From: Verrucomicrobiaceae bacterium UBA7681
Lineage (GTDB): Bacteria > Verrucomicrobiota > Verrucomicrobiia > Verrucomicrobiales > Verrucomicrobiaceae
DNA length: 64,000 bases
Assembly (NCBI GenBank): GCA_002482965.1
Contig: DLGZ01000004.1
Coordinates: 105,014-169,013 of the forward strand
Direction: 5' to 3'
Positions 1 to 8,182 of this stretch are shown in pieces. The translations under genes and the position numbers were made by a program. A model generated the notes under the pieces. It saw only the letters and a program-made list of their open reading frames with translations, was not told the origin of the DNA and made no database searches. Positions within the stretch are counted from its first letter, which is position 1, and every line of letters begins with the position of its first letter.

Positions 1-63
1 GTCCTTTCTGTCCTTTCTGTCCTTTCCGTCCTTTCCGTCCTTTCCGTCCTTTCCGTCCCTTTG
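1..63. repeat. 9-bp tandem repeat, GTCCTTTCY unit
   Basis: Six consecutive 9-bp units (GTCCTTTCT twice, then GTCCTTTCC four times) followed by a degenerate seventh. The array runs into the left window edge, so its full length is unknown. The same unit recurs at 2873-2908, on the other side of the oxidoreductase gene. There are no spacers, so this is a simple tandem repeat and not CRISPR. Confidence 0.85.
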
Positions 64-89
64 GCCCACCACCCACTCCCCCCTTCCCG

Positions 90-122
90 AAATCATAAAT
101 CATAAATCGTAAATCATAAATG
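90..122. repeat. 7-bp tandem repeat, AAATCAT unit
   Basis: Four 7-bp units (AAATCAT, AAATCAT, AAATCGT, AAATCAT) and a partial fifth. It lies about 75 bp upstream of the oxidoreductase start. The AT-rich array in a C-rich region may form part of the upstream promoter region or may be a simple slippage repeat; nothing in the sequence decides this. Confidence 0.75.
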
Positions 123-195
123 CCCCAGACCGTTACCGTAACAAACAACCCATGATTGCTTTCCCCCCCCGTCCTCGTTTAAAACAACCCCAACC

Positions 196-2550
196 ATGAA
201 ATCCGTCCTCCTCGCCACCCTCCTCGCCCTCGGCTCCGCCAGCGCCCAGCCGCTCTGGATCGAAGCCGAATCCTTCTCCACCCCCGGTGGCTGGGTGCTC
301 GACACACAGTTCATCGATGCCATGGGCTCCCCCTACCTCATGGCCCACGGCATGGGCAAGCCCGTCAAAGACGCCTCCACCGAGATTGACCTCCCCGTCG
401 GCACCTACACCCTCTGGGCCCGCACCAAAAACTGGGTCGGCCCCTGGGACGCCAAAGGCACCCCCGGCCGCTTCGAGATCACCGTCAACGGCACCAAGCT
501 CGACCACGAATTCGGCACCACCGGCAAAGACTGGCAGTGGGAAAAATCAGCCCCCGTCAAAATCTCCGGCAACGGCAAAACCACCCTCGCCCTCCACGAC
601 CTCACCGGCTTCGACGGCCGCATCGACGCCCTCATCCTCGCCAAAGACGACAGCTTCACCCCGCCCAACGACCTCGCCGCCACCAACAAACTCCGCCGCC
701 AGCTCCTCGGTCTCCCAGACAAAGCCCCCGAAACCAGCGAGTTCGACCTCGTCGTCATCGGCGGCGGCTACTCCGGCATGGGTGCCGCCATCTCCGGCGC
801 ACGCCAGGGCCTCAAAGTCGCCTTCATCCAAAACCGCCCCGTCCTCGGCGGCAACGGCTCCAGCGAAATCCAGGTCTGGGCCATGGGCGGCACCCGTCGC
901 GGCCTCTATCCCCACCTCGGCGAGATCGTCGAAGAGTTCGCCGACCGCGCCAGCAACAGCCCCGCCGCCAATCCCCAGGAGTTCAACGACAAGCTCAAGG
1001 AAGACACCGTCAACGCAGAGAAAACCATCTCCCTCCACCTCAACACCCACGTCTACGGCGTCGAAATGAGCGCCGACAAAAAGAACATCCGCAGCGTCAT
1101 CGGCCTCGACACCAAGACCGGCAAGGAAACCCGCTTCGTCGGCAAGTTCTTCGTCGACTGCACCGGCCACGGCAGCGTCGGCGCACTCGCAGGTGCCGAG
1201 TTCATGATGGAAGAAAAAGGCCGCATGGGCATGAGCAACATGTGGGTCATGCAAAACCTCAAAAAGCCCGTCACCTGGCCCCAGACCCCCTGGGCACTCC
1301 CCCTCACCCTCGAAGACTTCCCCGAGCCCCGCGCCCTCGCACCCGTCGGCAAAAAGAACGCCGCCAACATGACCGGCTACGACCTCGGCTACACCCCCGT
1401 CCCCGACCCCGAAGACTACGTCCACGGCGAGTGGTTCTGGGAAAGCGGCTTCGACAAGCACCCCATCAACGACCTCGAACTCATCCGCGACCACAACTTC
1501 CGCGCCGTCTACGGAGCCGTCTCCGCATTGAAGACCCTCAAGGCCGACAAATACGCCGACTTCGACCTCACCTGGCTCGCCTACATCGGCGGCCCCCGCG
1601 AATCCCGCCGCATCGTCGGCGACATGATCCTCAATGGTGAAGACATGGTCAAAGGCATCATCCATCCCGACGGCTGCGTCCCCACCACCTGGGACCAAGA
1701 CCTCCATTACCCCAAAGAGCAGTACGCCAAAAACTTCCCCGACAATCCCTTCATCAGCCGCGCCGAATTCGGCAAGCACACCGACCGCAACAACGGCTAC
1801 CCCGTCCCCTACCGCTGCTTCTACAGCAAAGACATCGGCAATCTCTTCATGGCCGGCCGCACCATCAGTGTCGAGCGCCACGCCCTCGGCTCCACCCGCG
1901 TCATGCGCACCTGCGGCATGATGGGCGAAGTCGTCGGCAAAGCCGCCTGGATCTGCGTCCGCCACCACACCTCCCCCCGTGGCGTCTATGACCAGTACCT
2001 CGACATCCTCAAAGACCTCATGAACCAGCCCGGAGCCATGCGCCGCGACACCCTCGAAGGCGCCCTCTACCTCCCCGCCAACGCCAAAAAACTCCCCGAT
2101 CTCCCCCCACCCGGCACCTCCGAAGGCAGCATCGACCCCAAGAAACTCGAAGGCCTCGTCATCGACGACACCGAAGCCGAGCTCACCGGCAAATGGGCCC
2201 ACGGCGAAGGCCTCAAGCCCTACGTCGGCAAGCACTACAGCTACGGCTCCGACAAAGACGCCAGCGCCCGCTTCGCCTTCAGCGTCAAACAAACCGGCAG
2301 CTACGAAGTCCGCATCTACTTCCAGCCCCACGAAAACCGCGCCAAGACCGCCCCCATCACCCTCCTCACCGCCGACGGCGAAAAGACGGTGACCGTCGAT
2401 CAAACCAAAGCCCCCAAAGACCCCCAGGGCGCCTACACCCTCGGCACCTACAAATTCACCGCCGGCGAAGAATCCGCCGTCATCTTCCGCACCGCCAACG
2501 CCGGCGGCAACGTGCACCTGGATGCCGTCCAAATCCTCCCCGCCAAGTAG
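196..2550 (+). CDS. Secreted FAD-dependent oxidoreductase with golvesin-like C-terminal domain
   Basis: A 784-residue protein beginning with a typical signal peptide (MKSVLLATLLALGSASA), so probably exported. Residues about 20-150 look like a beta-sandwich, carbohydrate-binding-type module (LWIEAESF start). A Rossmann dinucleotide-binding motif GGGYSGMGAAISGARQG sits near residue 189 and opens an FAD_oxidored (PF12831-like) domain, with the later FMAGRTISVERHALGSTRVM segment typical of that family. Residues about 655-784 resemble the golvesin/Xly C-terminal beta-sandwich. The substrate is unknown; such proteins are common in Verrucomicrobiota and Planctomycetota. Codons are almost all C-ending, which creates long shadow frames on both strands. 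A second gene of the same design lies at 43979-46012. No clear ribosome binding site precedes the start, which was chosen for the signal peptide. Confidence 0.85.
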   Translation: MKSVLLATLLALGSASAQPLWIEAESFSTPGGWVLDTQFIDAMGSPYLMAHGMGKPVKDASTEIDLPVGTYTLWARTKNWVGPWDAKGTPGRFEITVNGTKLDHEFGTTGKDWQWEKSAPVKISGNGKTTLALHDLTGFDGRIDALILAKDDSFTPPNDLAATNKLRRQLLGLPDKAPETSEFDLVVIGGGYSGMGAAISGARQGLKVAFIQNRPVLGGNGSSEIQVWAMGGTRRGLYPHLGEIVEEFADRASNSPAANPQEFNDKLKEDTVNAEKTISLHLNTHVYGVEMSADKKNIRSVIGLDTKTGKETRFVGKFFVDCTGHGSVGALAGAEFMMEEKGRMGMSNMWVMQNLKKPVTWPQTPWALPLTLEDFPEPRALAPVGKKNAANMTGYDLGYTPVPDPEDYVHGEWFWESGFDKHPINDLELIRDHNFRAVYGAVSALKTLKADKYADFDLTWLAYIGGPRESRRIVGDMILNGEDMVKGIIHPDGCVPTTWDQDLHYPKEQYAKNFPDNPFISRAEFGKHTDRNNGYPVPYRCFYSKDIGNLFMAGRTISVERHALGSTRVMRTCGMMGEVVGKAAWICVRHHTSPRGVYDQYLDILKDLMNQPGAMRRDTLEGALYLPANAKKLPDLPPPGTSEGSIDPKKLEGLVIDDTEAELTGKWAHGEGLKPYVGKHYSYGSDKDASARFAFSVKQTGSYEVRIYFQPHENRAKTAPITLLTADGEKTVTVDQTKAPKDPQGAYTLGTYKFTAGEESAVIFRTANAGGNVHLDAVQILPAK

Positions 2551-2604
2551 ACCAGTTGCGCCGCAACTGGTCCGGAAAAGTTGCCCAGTTCCTGTGGAAC
2601 TGGG
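2551..2604. repeat. Two tandem related hairpins after the oxidoreductase gene
   Basis: Immediately after the stop codon, ACCAGTTGCG/CGCAACTGGT (2551-2571) forms a 10-bp stem with a 1-base centre, and CCCAGTTCC/GGAACTGGG (2584-2604) forms a 9-bp stem with a 3-base loop. Both share a CCAGTT core, suggesting copies of one palindromic element. Neither is followed by a T-run, so they are not classic intrinsic terminators, although they could stall transcription or protect the mRNA 3' end. Confidence 0.7.
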
Positions 2605-2664
2605 TCGGGATCCCGGAGAGCCGTAGCGAAGCGAAGACAGCCGAAGGCAAATCACAGCCGGTAG

Positions 2665-2700
2665 CCAGGGGTAAGCTCGCGCAGCGAGCGCCACCCCTGG
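2665..2700. repeat. Composite palindromic element
   Basis: Outer arms CCAGGGGT (2665-2672) and ACCCCTGG (2693-2700) enclose inner arms GCTCGC (2675-2680) and GCGAGC (2684-2689) around a GCA loop. This two-step cruciform resembles dispersed intergenic palindromes in planctomycete and verrucomicrobial genomes, from memory only. The stretch 2551-2974 otherwise holds only the 9-bp repeat array at 2873-2908 and no gene. Confidence 0.6.
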
Positions 2701-2872
2701 AAATCCAGCGCCCAATCCGGAAAGCAAAACCAGCGCTTTCTTCTCACACCGCGCCCACCAGCAGCGTCTGCAACGAACCTCCGCCGCAGATCTCAGTTCT
2801 CCCCAGACCCACGACCCACGACGGCCCACTACCAGGCTTGCACGTCAACCCCCGCCCGCCCTGGAATTCTCC

Positions 2873-2908
2873 GTCCTTTCAGTCCCTTCGGTCCTTTTTG
2901 TCCTTTCG
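2873..2908. repeat. Second array of the 9-bp GTCCTTTCN repeat
   Basis: Four consecutive 9-bp units (GTCCTTTCA, GTCCCTTCG, GTCCTTTTT, GTCCTTTCG), more degenerate than the array at 1-63 but in the same orientation and period. The two arrays flank the oxidoreductase gene at a distance of about 2.8 kb. Confidence 0.7.
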
Positions 2909-2974
2909 TGTTGGCGTTGAACTCCATCCTCCACTCAGGCTTGCCCCAGCCAGAGGCTGCACCCATATTACCTC

Positions 2975-3208
2975 ATGACCGCCACCTATGAATCCATCAT
3001 GGATGCCGCCATGCAGCTAACTCCCGGAGATCGTTGCCGGATAGCTGCAGGCCTGTGGAAGTCCGTCGGCCGTCCTCCGCATGAACTTGAAGACGGCTAC
3101 ATTGAGGCGGTCCTGAATCAACGCGAGTCAGAAATGGATCAAGACCCCTCCCAAGAGATCAGCCACCAAGAATTCCTGACCCATTTCAAAGCCCGGCCTC
3201 ACCCATAA
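2975..3208 (+). CDS. Addiction-module component (Unstab_antitox-like), no partner toxin
   Basis: A 77-residue acidic protein that fits the putative addiction-module component family (PF09720/TIGR02574): an N-terminal helix with LTPGDRCRIAAGLWKSV, then a VLNQRESEMDQDPSQEISHQEF segment matching the family pattern of a helical repressor-like region followed by a charged tail. In this family the antitoxin is usually encoded just before a RelE/ParE toxin. Nothing RelE-like follows within the 385 bp to the next gene, so this is either an orphan or the remnant of a module whose toxin was lost. No strong ribosome binding site is visible. The assignment rests on pattern recall, not on a search. Confidence 0.6.
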   Translation: MTATYESIMDAAMQLTPGDRCRIAAGLWKSVGRPPHELEDGYIEAVLNQRESEMDQDPSQEISHQEFLTHFKARPHP

Positions 3209-3593
3209 AAGCTCCGGCCAAGTACGACAGACACTCCTGTCTGTCGGCCAAGGCTCACTCGCCAGCGCTGAGTATCGGGATAGACAAAGCGCGCCTGTCC
3301 TACTTCGCCCCCTATGTCTCAATCGCATCATGATGCTCCGCAACTGCACTCAGGCTCCCAAAGCCCGTAGGGCTGCCACAACCGTAGCCACGCGGCCAAC
3401 CCACGGAAATCGCATGCCAACAAATCTCTCCCAACGCGGAACCGCGTAGCGGTGCCACATTCACGGGGCGTCGCGCATGCGCCAGCTAAGTGGTCCGCTC
3501 AGTCCCCTGTGCGGCGCTCCGCAATCTCCCCGCTCCGCATACAACCGCTTTCTCATCCCCGATCCCAGAAGGAGCCGGTTAACGATTCGTTTA
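3209..3593. other. Gene-free stretch with short palindromes
   Basis: No credible gene. It contains the perfect hairpin GACAGACA-CTCC-TGTCTGTC (3226-3245) right after the antitoxin-like ORF, and a smaller ACCGC-GTA-GCGGT hairpin (3441-3453). Short GTAGNNNTGCCAC-like strings recur around 3367 and 3447. These look like decayed dispersed palindromic repeats. The base composition changes sharply to AT-rich at about 3590, where the next gene ends. Confidence 0.5.
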
Positions 3594-6059
3594 TCAGCCA
3601 AAGATCTCGGGAGCTGAAGAACCCGTCGCAAAGTCGTCAAAAAATTTCTTTTCCTCGCGGGCAAATAACTTCCTAAAGACAGGTGAAGCATAAAGTAGCC
3701 GATCAAAAATTGTTACAACATTATAAAAGTACGAACTCCGATGTTTGTAAGCAATAAGCTCCTTTTCTATTTGTTTTCTTTTTAACGCATTGGCAGCATA
3801 ATAACATACTAATCGACGAATACTTTGATCTTTATTTACTAATAAATCTTTGAGAAGAGGGAACAGTGAATAGTCCCTTCTTAAAAGTGCAGTCTCTACA
3901 ATGACCCATATTACATGAGGCGTAGCAGTGCTGAGAAGATCCATGAAGGCAGGCACTTGTGATGGAGACAGGGCTAAATAGGCTCTAGTAGCGGCGACTT
4001 GAATCGATGGCATCGCTGAAGAAACAAATGATATAATCTTTAATCGATCATCAGCTGTTCCTGTTAGCGAAAGACCATAAAGACACGTTTCTGTTTGAAG
4101 AAAGTCGGTGTAATCGACCGATAGAAAGTTAAGAAAAATCGCACGATCTCTCTTTTCCGAGCGCTTCGCTAATACTCTCAGGCCAGCAACTCTGACAGTC
4201 CTTAATGCATTCTCTTGGTTATTTCCACCCAGCAAAGTCTGCACGTAGCTAGATGCACTATATTTTCTTTTTGCGTTCTCCAACCACCCGCTAAAATTAT
4301 CAAGCATCACCTTTCTAAGGTCCTCACCATTGGTTTCAAAAAATCGCCTGCCAATAGCCAAAATGGCGAGACGACTGTTTTCGTCTAGTATTTGAGCTAG
4401 TTCCCAAAGCTGGTCTGCACCTAATCGATCAAAGTACGCTGAAATCACTTTGTTGGAATCACCTTTGTTCCAAAATGGTGTTTTGCTCAAATAAAATGCC
4501 TCATAATTCTTTAGTGCGCTTTGAACATCGGAAGTAGCTATTGCATCTCCGTTATGAACTCGAGCAAGCCATCCACATTCCTTTACAGCTTTTACATCAT
4601 CCGAGCACATCAGCGCAATCATTGGAAGTGTGACCTTTTTCCTTTTTAACAATTCACTCGAGGCGATAGCCCTCAACGCTTCACTGTGACAGGTTAATGC
4701 TGCTTCTAGAGTGGGGTCGCTCAGCTCAGACGCTTTAAGTAAAATAAATTGGGCAGTGTCTTCTTCAATAGATACGGATAATTTTATAATTTCATTGACT
4801 GTCGAATCTAAGTTACTTCGCATGCGAATTGCGAGGTGGGTTCTTTCCGCAAGAGAGCGTAAATCTTTATCCTCATCTTTTAATAGCTTTTCTATAAAGG
4901 CTAAGTCTGTAAGATCTCCTAATAATCCCAGATGTTGCAAGGTGGCTTTTCGCACTGAGATACCGGAGTCAGATAACAAGAGCTCAACAGTGTTAGACTT
5001 TTTTAACAGTTTTTTAATCTGTATCTCAGCTTTCGTAGCCAGATCAACAATTGCTCGTCGCATCGCTTCCTCCGAGTCCATTGTGGCGAACCATGCCATC
5101 CAGAGTTCATTTTTTAATGTCCATTTGTGCGCCCAATACCAACCAGGTTTCAATAAAGTATCGTCTAATAAAACCGTTCGGATCAAAAAAAGGCGCTCTA
5201 AACTTGTTAGTTCAATTGTGTTTTTATGGAGATACGCTTGATTTATCTCGTGTATTCCAAGGTGGATATGTTGCGAGTTCCAATCATAATTTGATGCAGC
5301 AAAAATTAATAACCGCACGGTCATCGCCGAGTCGAGTGCATCTTCTCTCCCGAATACTGCAAGCTTACCACGACGGACTTTTTCTGTCGCTGTATGGAGA
5401 ACCGAAGCGAGTGACTTAGCAGACGGATCAACTGCTTCCTCTGGATGGGGTGGGGGGGTAACGTCGTCTTTTGGAGCAACTTCTCTCTGTGATATGCCAG
5501 TACTCTGGATCTCTTTTTCCAGAGGAGGGCGAGAAAGTGCTAACTTTAACAGATGCCTTGAAAACAATTCAAAAAGTTTTTTTCGCCAGTCATCAACATT
5601 GCCGAATTCTCGAAATAGAAGACGCTTCTGAGCGATCTCGCGTGAGCGGAAATCGAGCACCTTCTGCAACTGCTCTCCGGGATCGTTCCGCCTCACTGGA
5701 TCAACCTCCCTGAAGAACATCCACATCTCAGGCGATCCGGTTTCATCCCGCCTTTCTAGAGCGAGATCAAATTCTTCTTCGAACCCAGTTTTGCTGCCGT
5801 TGCCAGATGTCGAACCCCATCTTTGCCACAGGCATCCGATAAACAAATCCGCCTTTCGTAAATCTACGTTAATTAGCTCCTGTGGGCGCCCTGCTCCTGG
5901 CATAGTATCTTCCCAACCCAAAAGCTCAATGCGCCAATCAGCTTCTTTTGAATAAATCGCATTAATTTCTTCTATCACTTCCCGCATGGCTTTTCTCTCG
6001 TCTGTCAAGTCTCCAGGGGAGGCTATAAAAACTCTGAGGACTTTCATCTGCTGGTCCAT
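3594..6059 (-). CDS. DUF4062 (TIR-like) N-terminal domain plus HEAT-like repeats; possible defence or signalling protein
   Basis: An 821-residue protein. Residues about 7-120 match DUF4062: a beta-strand start LRVFIASPGDLTDERKAM, then LINVDLRKADLFIGCLWQRWG and an acidic helix TGFEEEFDLALERR. DUF4062 is a TIR/SLOG-like Rossmannoid domain usually found at the N-terminus of STAND NTPases. Here no P-loop follows. The rest, from about residue 330 to the end, is helical with HEAT-like pairs (for example VRKATLQHLGLLGDLTDLAF and IRRLVCYYAANALKRKQIEK). The gene is visibly AT-rich and uses A/T-ending codons, unlike all neighbours, so it was probably acquired. No mobility gene is adjacent. The start could instead be the internal ATG giving MKVLRVF. 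The assignment of the N-terminal domain is good; an immune role is inference. Confidence 0.65.
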   Translation of the reverse strand: MDQQMKVLRVFIASPGDLTDERKAMREVIEEINAIYSKEADWRIELLGWEDTMPGAGRPQELINVDLRKADLFIGCLWQRWGSTSGNGSKTGFEEEFDLALERRDETGSPEMWMFFREVDPVRRNDPGEQLQKVLDFRSREIAQKRLLFREFGNVDDWRKKLFELFSRHLLKLALSRPPLEKEIQSTGISQREVAPKDDVTPPPHPEEAVDPSAKSLASVLHTATEKVRRGKLAVFGREDALDSAMTVRLLIFAASNYDWNSQHIHLGIHEINQAYLHKNTIELTSLERLFLIRTVLLDDTLLKPGWYWAHKWTLKNELWMAWFATMDSEEAMRRAIVDLATKAEIQIKKLLKKSNTVELLLSDSGISVRKATLQHLGLLGDLTDLAFIEKLLKDEDKDLRSLAERTHLAIRMRSNLDSTVNEIIKLSVSIEEDTAQFILLKASELSDPTLEAALTCHSEALRAIASSELLKRKKVTLPMIALMCSDDVKAVKECGWLARVHNGDAIATSDVQSALKNYEAFYLSKTPFWNKGDSNKVISAYFDRLGADQLWELAQILDENSRLAILAIGRRFFETNGEDLRKVMLDNFSGWLENAKRKYSASSYVQTLLGGNNQENALRTVRVAGLRVLAKRSEKRDRAIFLNFLSVDYTDFLQTETCLYGLSLTGTADDRLKIISFVSSAMPSIQVAATRAYLALSPSQVPAFMDLLSTATPHVIWVIVETALLRRDYSLFPLLKDLLVNKDQSIRRLVCYYAANALKRKQIEKELIAYKHRSSYFYNVVTIFDRLLYASPVFRKLFAREEKKFFDDFATGSSAPEIFG

Positions 6060-6305
6060 AGTCAGTGTGCGGTTAAAAATAGAGCTGCCTTACAATTTTT
6101 GTAGTCTGTGCCCGGATGTGTGGGATCCATTAACGCTAATGAGGGAGCATGGGGAAGTGAAAAAAAACTTCAGGGGTGGTCGGCTCCCCACAAATCGGGA
6201 TTGCGTGCCTATTGTGAATAGAGGGCTATAGCTTAAGTGGTGCGCACTCGCATGCGAAATTCCTTTTGCATTTTGTTAAGTGAATCTCCGCAGACAACAT
6301 CCCCC
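6060..6305. other. AT-rich intergenic region upstream of the DUF4062 gene
   Basis: This 246-bp stretch keeps the AT-rich composition of the DUF4062 gene up to about 6290 and holds no credible gene. It contains a 10-bp perfect palindrome TCGCATGCGA (6248-6257). It probably includes the promoter of the DUF4062 gene, but I cannot pick out the hexamers with confidence. Confidence 0.4.
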
Positions 6306-7154
6306 CTACGCCACCCCTCTCCTCCTGCTAAACAGCCCATACTTCGGACTGAAAACATACGCGATCACAAAGAACACCCCGAGCACCACAATGATCGTCG
6401 CGCTCACACTCCACCCCAGCGGATACGAAAGAAAGAACGCCGCCACCGATCCCACCGCGCCAATAATCCCCCCACCCCAAAACAACGTCCGCGCATTGTT
6501 CGTCAGCAGATAAACCGTCGCCGCAGGAGCCACCATGAGCCCGACGCTCAGAATACAACCCACCGCCTGCAGCGATGAAATCAGCACCAAAATGGTCACT
6601 GCAAACGTCGCATAGTTTAAGAGCCGCACCGGCACACCCAGACTCGCCGCAATGTTCGGCTCAAACAGATAGATGAGCAGCGGCCTCTGCAGCGCCGTCA
6701 GCGTGATCACCGCAATCGCACTGATCCCAAACGCGATCCACAAATCCGAATCCGCCATGCCCACGATGCTGCCAAACAGCCACTCATCCAGCTTCTGCCG
6801 CATATCCAAATTCTTCAAAATCAGCACCCCACCCGCAAAGGCCGTCGTGTACAGCACACCCATCGCCGTGTCCTGATCCAGCCGCGAAGTCCGCGACAAA
6901 AAGATCGACCCCAGCCCCACAATCAGCGCCGCAAAAATCGCCCCCGCCAGCGCACTCCACTGTGTTAGCCCACCAATCAACACCGCCAGCGCAATCCCCG
7001 GCAGCAGCGAATGCGACAACGTCCCAATCTTGAGCGCATCCTTCCGCAGCACCACAAACGCACTCACAAACCCATTGGCAAAACCAATCATCAAACACGC
7101 CATCAGCGTGCGCTTGGCGATCGGTTCAGCAAGAAAATCAGTGAAAGTAGCCAT
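6306..7154 (-). CDS. znuB: Zinc/manganese ABC transporter permease (ABC-3 family)
   Basis: A 282-residue inner-membrane protein with about eight hydrophobic segments that fits the ABC-3 (ZnuB/MntB/TroC) permease family and its usual length. Visible family landmarks include LSHSLLPGIALA near the N-terminus, LFGSIVGM in the middle, and the conserved LQAVGCILSVGLMVAPAATVYLL segment. It moves divalent metal delivered by the binding protein, driven by the ATPase encoded upstream at 7376-8182. The 221-bp gap to that gene contains degenerate repeats, so co-transcription is likely but not proven. The metal is inferred to be zinc from the His-rich binding protein and the Zur-like palindrome of the locus. 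Confidence 0.88.
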   Translation of the reverse strand: MATFTDFLAEPIAKRTLMACLMIGFANGFVSAFVVLRKDALKIGTLSHSLLPGIALAVLIGGLTQWSALAGAIFAALIVGLGSIFLSRTSRLDQDTAMGVLYTTAFAGGVLILKNLDMRQKLDEWLFGSIVGMADSDLWIAFGISAIAVITLTALQRPLLIYLFEPNIAASLGVPVRLLNYATFAVTILVLISSLQAVGCILSVGLMVAPAATVYLLTNNARTLFWGGGIIGAVGSVAAFFLSYPLGWSVSATIIVVLGVFFVIAYVFSPKYGLFSRRRGVA

Positions 7155-7202
7155 AAGGAAAGACTGAGATAAACAAAGAGATTGGCAGCCAGAATCAGTT
7201 CA

Positions 7203-7365
7203 GAACTCTGCGTTCATCGTGCCTCTGGGGTGAATTTCATGTCTGAGACACAGACTTGTTTTCGATGTGTATAAACTCTCGCGGTGTAATGGGTTCAATC
7301 TCTTCAAATTCAGATCTCCGCGTTCTCCGAATCTCTGCGGTGCAATGAATGGATTCAGTCTCTTC
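7203..7365. repeat. Decayed CTCTGCGTTC...CTCTGCGGTGNAAT repeats
   Basis: Three imperfect copies of a text-like repeat between znuC and znuB: CTCTGCGTTCATCGTGCCTC around 7206, CTCTCGCGGTGTAATGGG near 7277, and CTCCGCGTTCTCCGAATCTC followed by TGCGGTGCAATG near 7315. The last two continue into similar TTCAATCTCTTC and TTCAGTCTCTTC tails. They separate two genes of one transport operon and are probably a dispersed intergenic repeat. Confidence 0.55.
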
Positions 7366-7375
7366 ATACGCTCAT

Positions 7376-8182
7376 TCAGTTCGCAGGGCTGCGCGCTTCT
7401 CCGCTCTCATACGCACTCGCAATGTTCCCCGGCGTAAACACCTCAGCCACCGGCCCAAACGCCACCTGATGCCGGCGAATCAGCAGCACATCATCAAAAT
7501 TGCCGCTCACCGTCTGCAAATCATGATGGCTCGCAATCAGCAGCCGCCCCTCAGCCGTCAGCTCTTTAAACAACCGGCTCAGGTTCTCCTGCGCCGGTTT
7601 GTCCAGCCCCGTAAAAGGCTCATCCAGCAGCAGCACATGCGCCTCCTGCGCCAGCGCACGGGCGATGAACGCCCGTTGCTGCTGCCCGCCAGAAAGCGCA
7701 CTGATCTGGCGATCCTCCAGATCGCACAACTCCATGCTCTTCAACGCACGCTCGACGATCTCCGCATCATGCCGCGAATACTGCCGCCACCATCCAAGGT
7801 TCGGATAGCGCCCCATCTCCACCAAGCCACGTACCGTGATGGGAAAATTCCAGTCCACATCCCCCCGCTGCGGCAGATAGGCGATCTCATGGCTGCTCCG
7901 CGTCAACGGTTTACCACGCCAGAGGATCTTGCCACCACCGCCGGGAATGAGTCCCGCGAGTGATTTCAACAGCGTACTCTTACCCGCACCATTGGGCCCG
8001 ATGAGAGCCATGCTCCGACCGCATTCCGTCGCGAAGTTGATCTTCTCCAGCGCCCGCACTTCCTGGTACTGCACGCTGAGATCCACGACTTCCAGCCGAT
8101 GATGCTGCGTATGCTCGCAACCTCCGCCCCAGCAGACGTGTTCCTTGCTATGGTCATGGGAGTGGGCTGCGCTCATTTCCAT
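7376..8182 (-). CDS. znuC: Zinc/manganese ABC transporter ATPase with His/Cys-rich N-terminal extension
   Basis: A 268-residue ABC ATPase: Walker A GPNGAGKST (62-70), Q-loop region YLPQRGDVDWNFPITV typical of the metal ABC subfamily, signature LSGGQQQR (163-170), Walker B VLLLDEP (183-189) and an H-loop His near 219. It powers the ZnuB permease at the cytoplasmic face. The first 28 residues form an extra segment with seven histidines and two cysteines (HSHDH and CWGGGCEHTQHH) that ordinary ZnuC proteins lack and that could bind metal. Its start overlaps the upstream 141-residue gene by 10 bp, so the two are probably translationally coupled. Confidence 0.9.
   Translation of the reverse strand: MEMSAAHSHDHSKEHVCWGGGCEHTQHHRLEVVDLSVQYQEVRALEKINFATECGRSMALIGPNGAGKSTLLKSLAGLIPGGGGKILWRGKPLTRSSHEIAYLPQRGDVDWNFPITVRGLVEMGRYPNLGWWRQYSRHDAEIVERALKSMELCDLEDRQISALSGGQQQRAFIARALAQEAHVLLLDEPFTGLDKPAQENLSRLFKELTAEGRLLIASHHDLQTVSGNFDDVLLIRRHQVAFGPVAEVFTPGNIASAYESGEARSPAN

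Noticed and set aside
1..122. Repeat arrays considered as a CRISPR array
   Set aside because: Units are 9 bp and 7 bp with no spacers and there are no cas genes in the window.
547..2829. A 760-codon open frame on the minus strand opposite the first oxidoreductase gene
   Set aside because: It is a product of C-ending codons on the plus strand; the translation is Gly/Ala/Val/Asp-rich, without domains or a credible start, and the plus-strand protein has clear family motifs.
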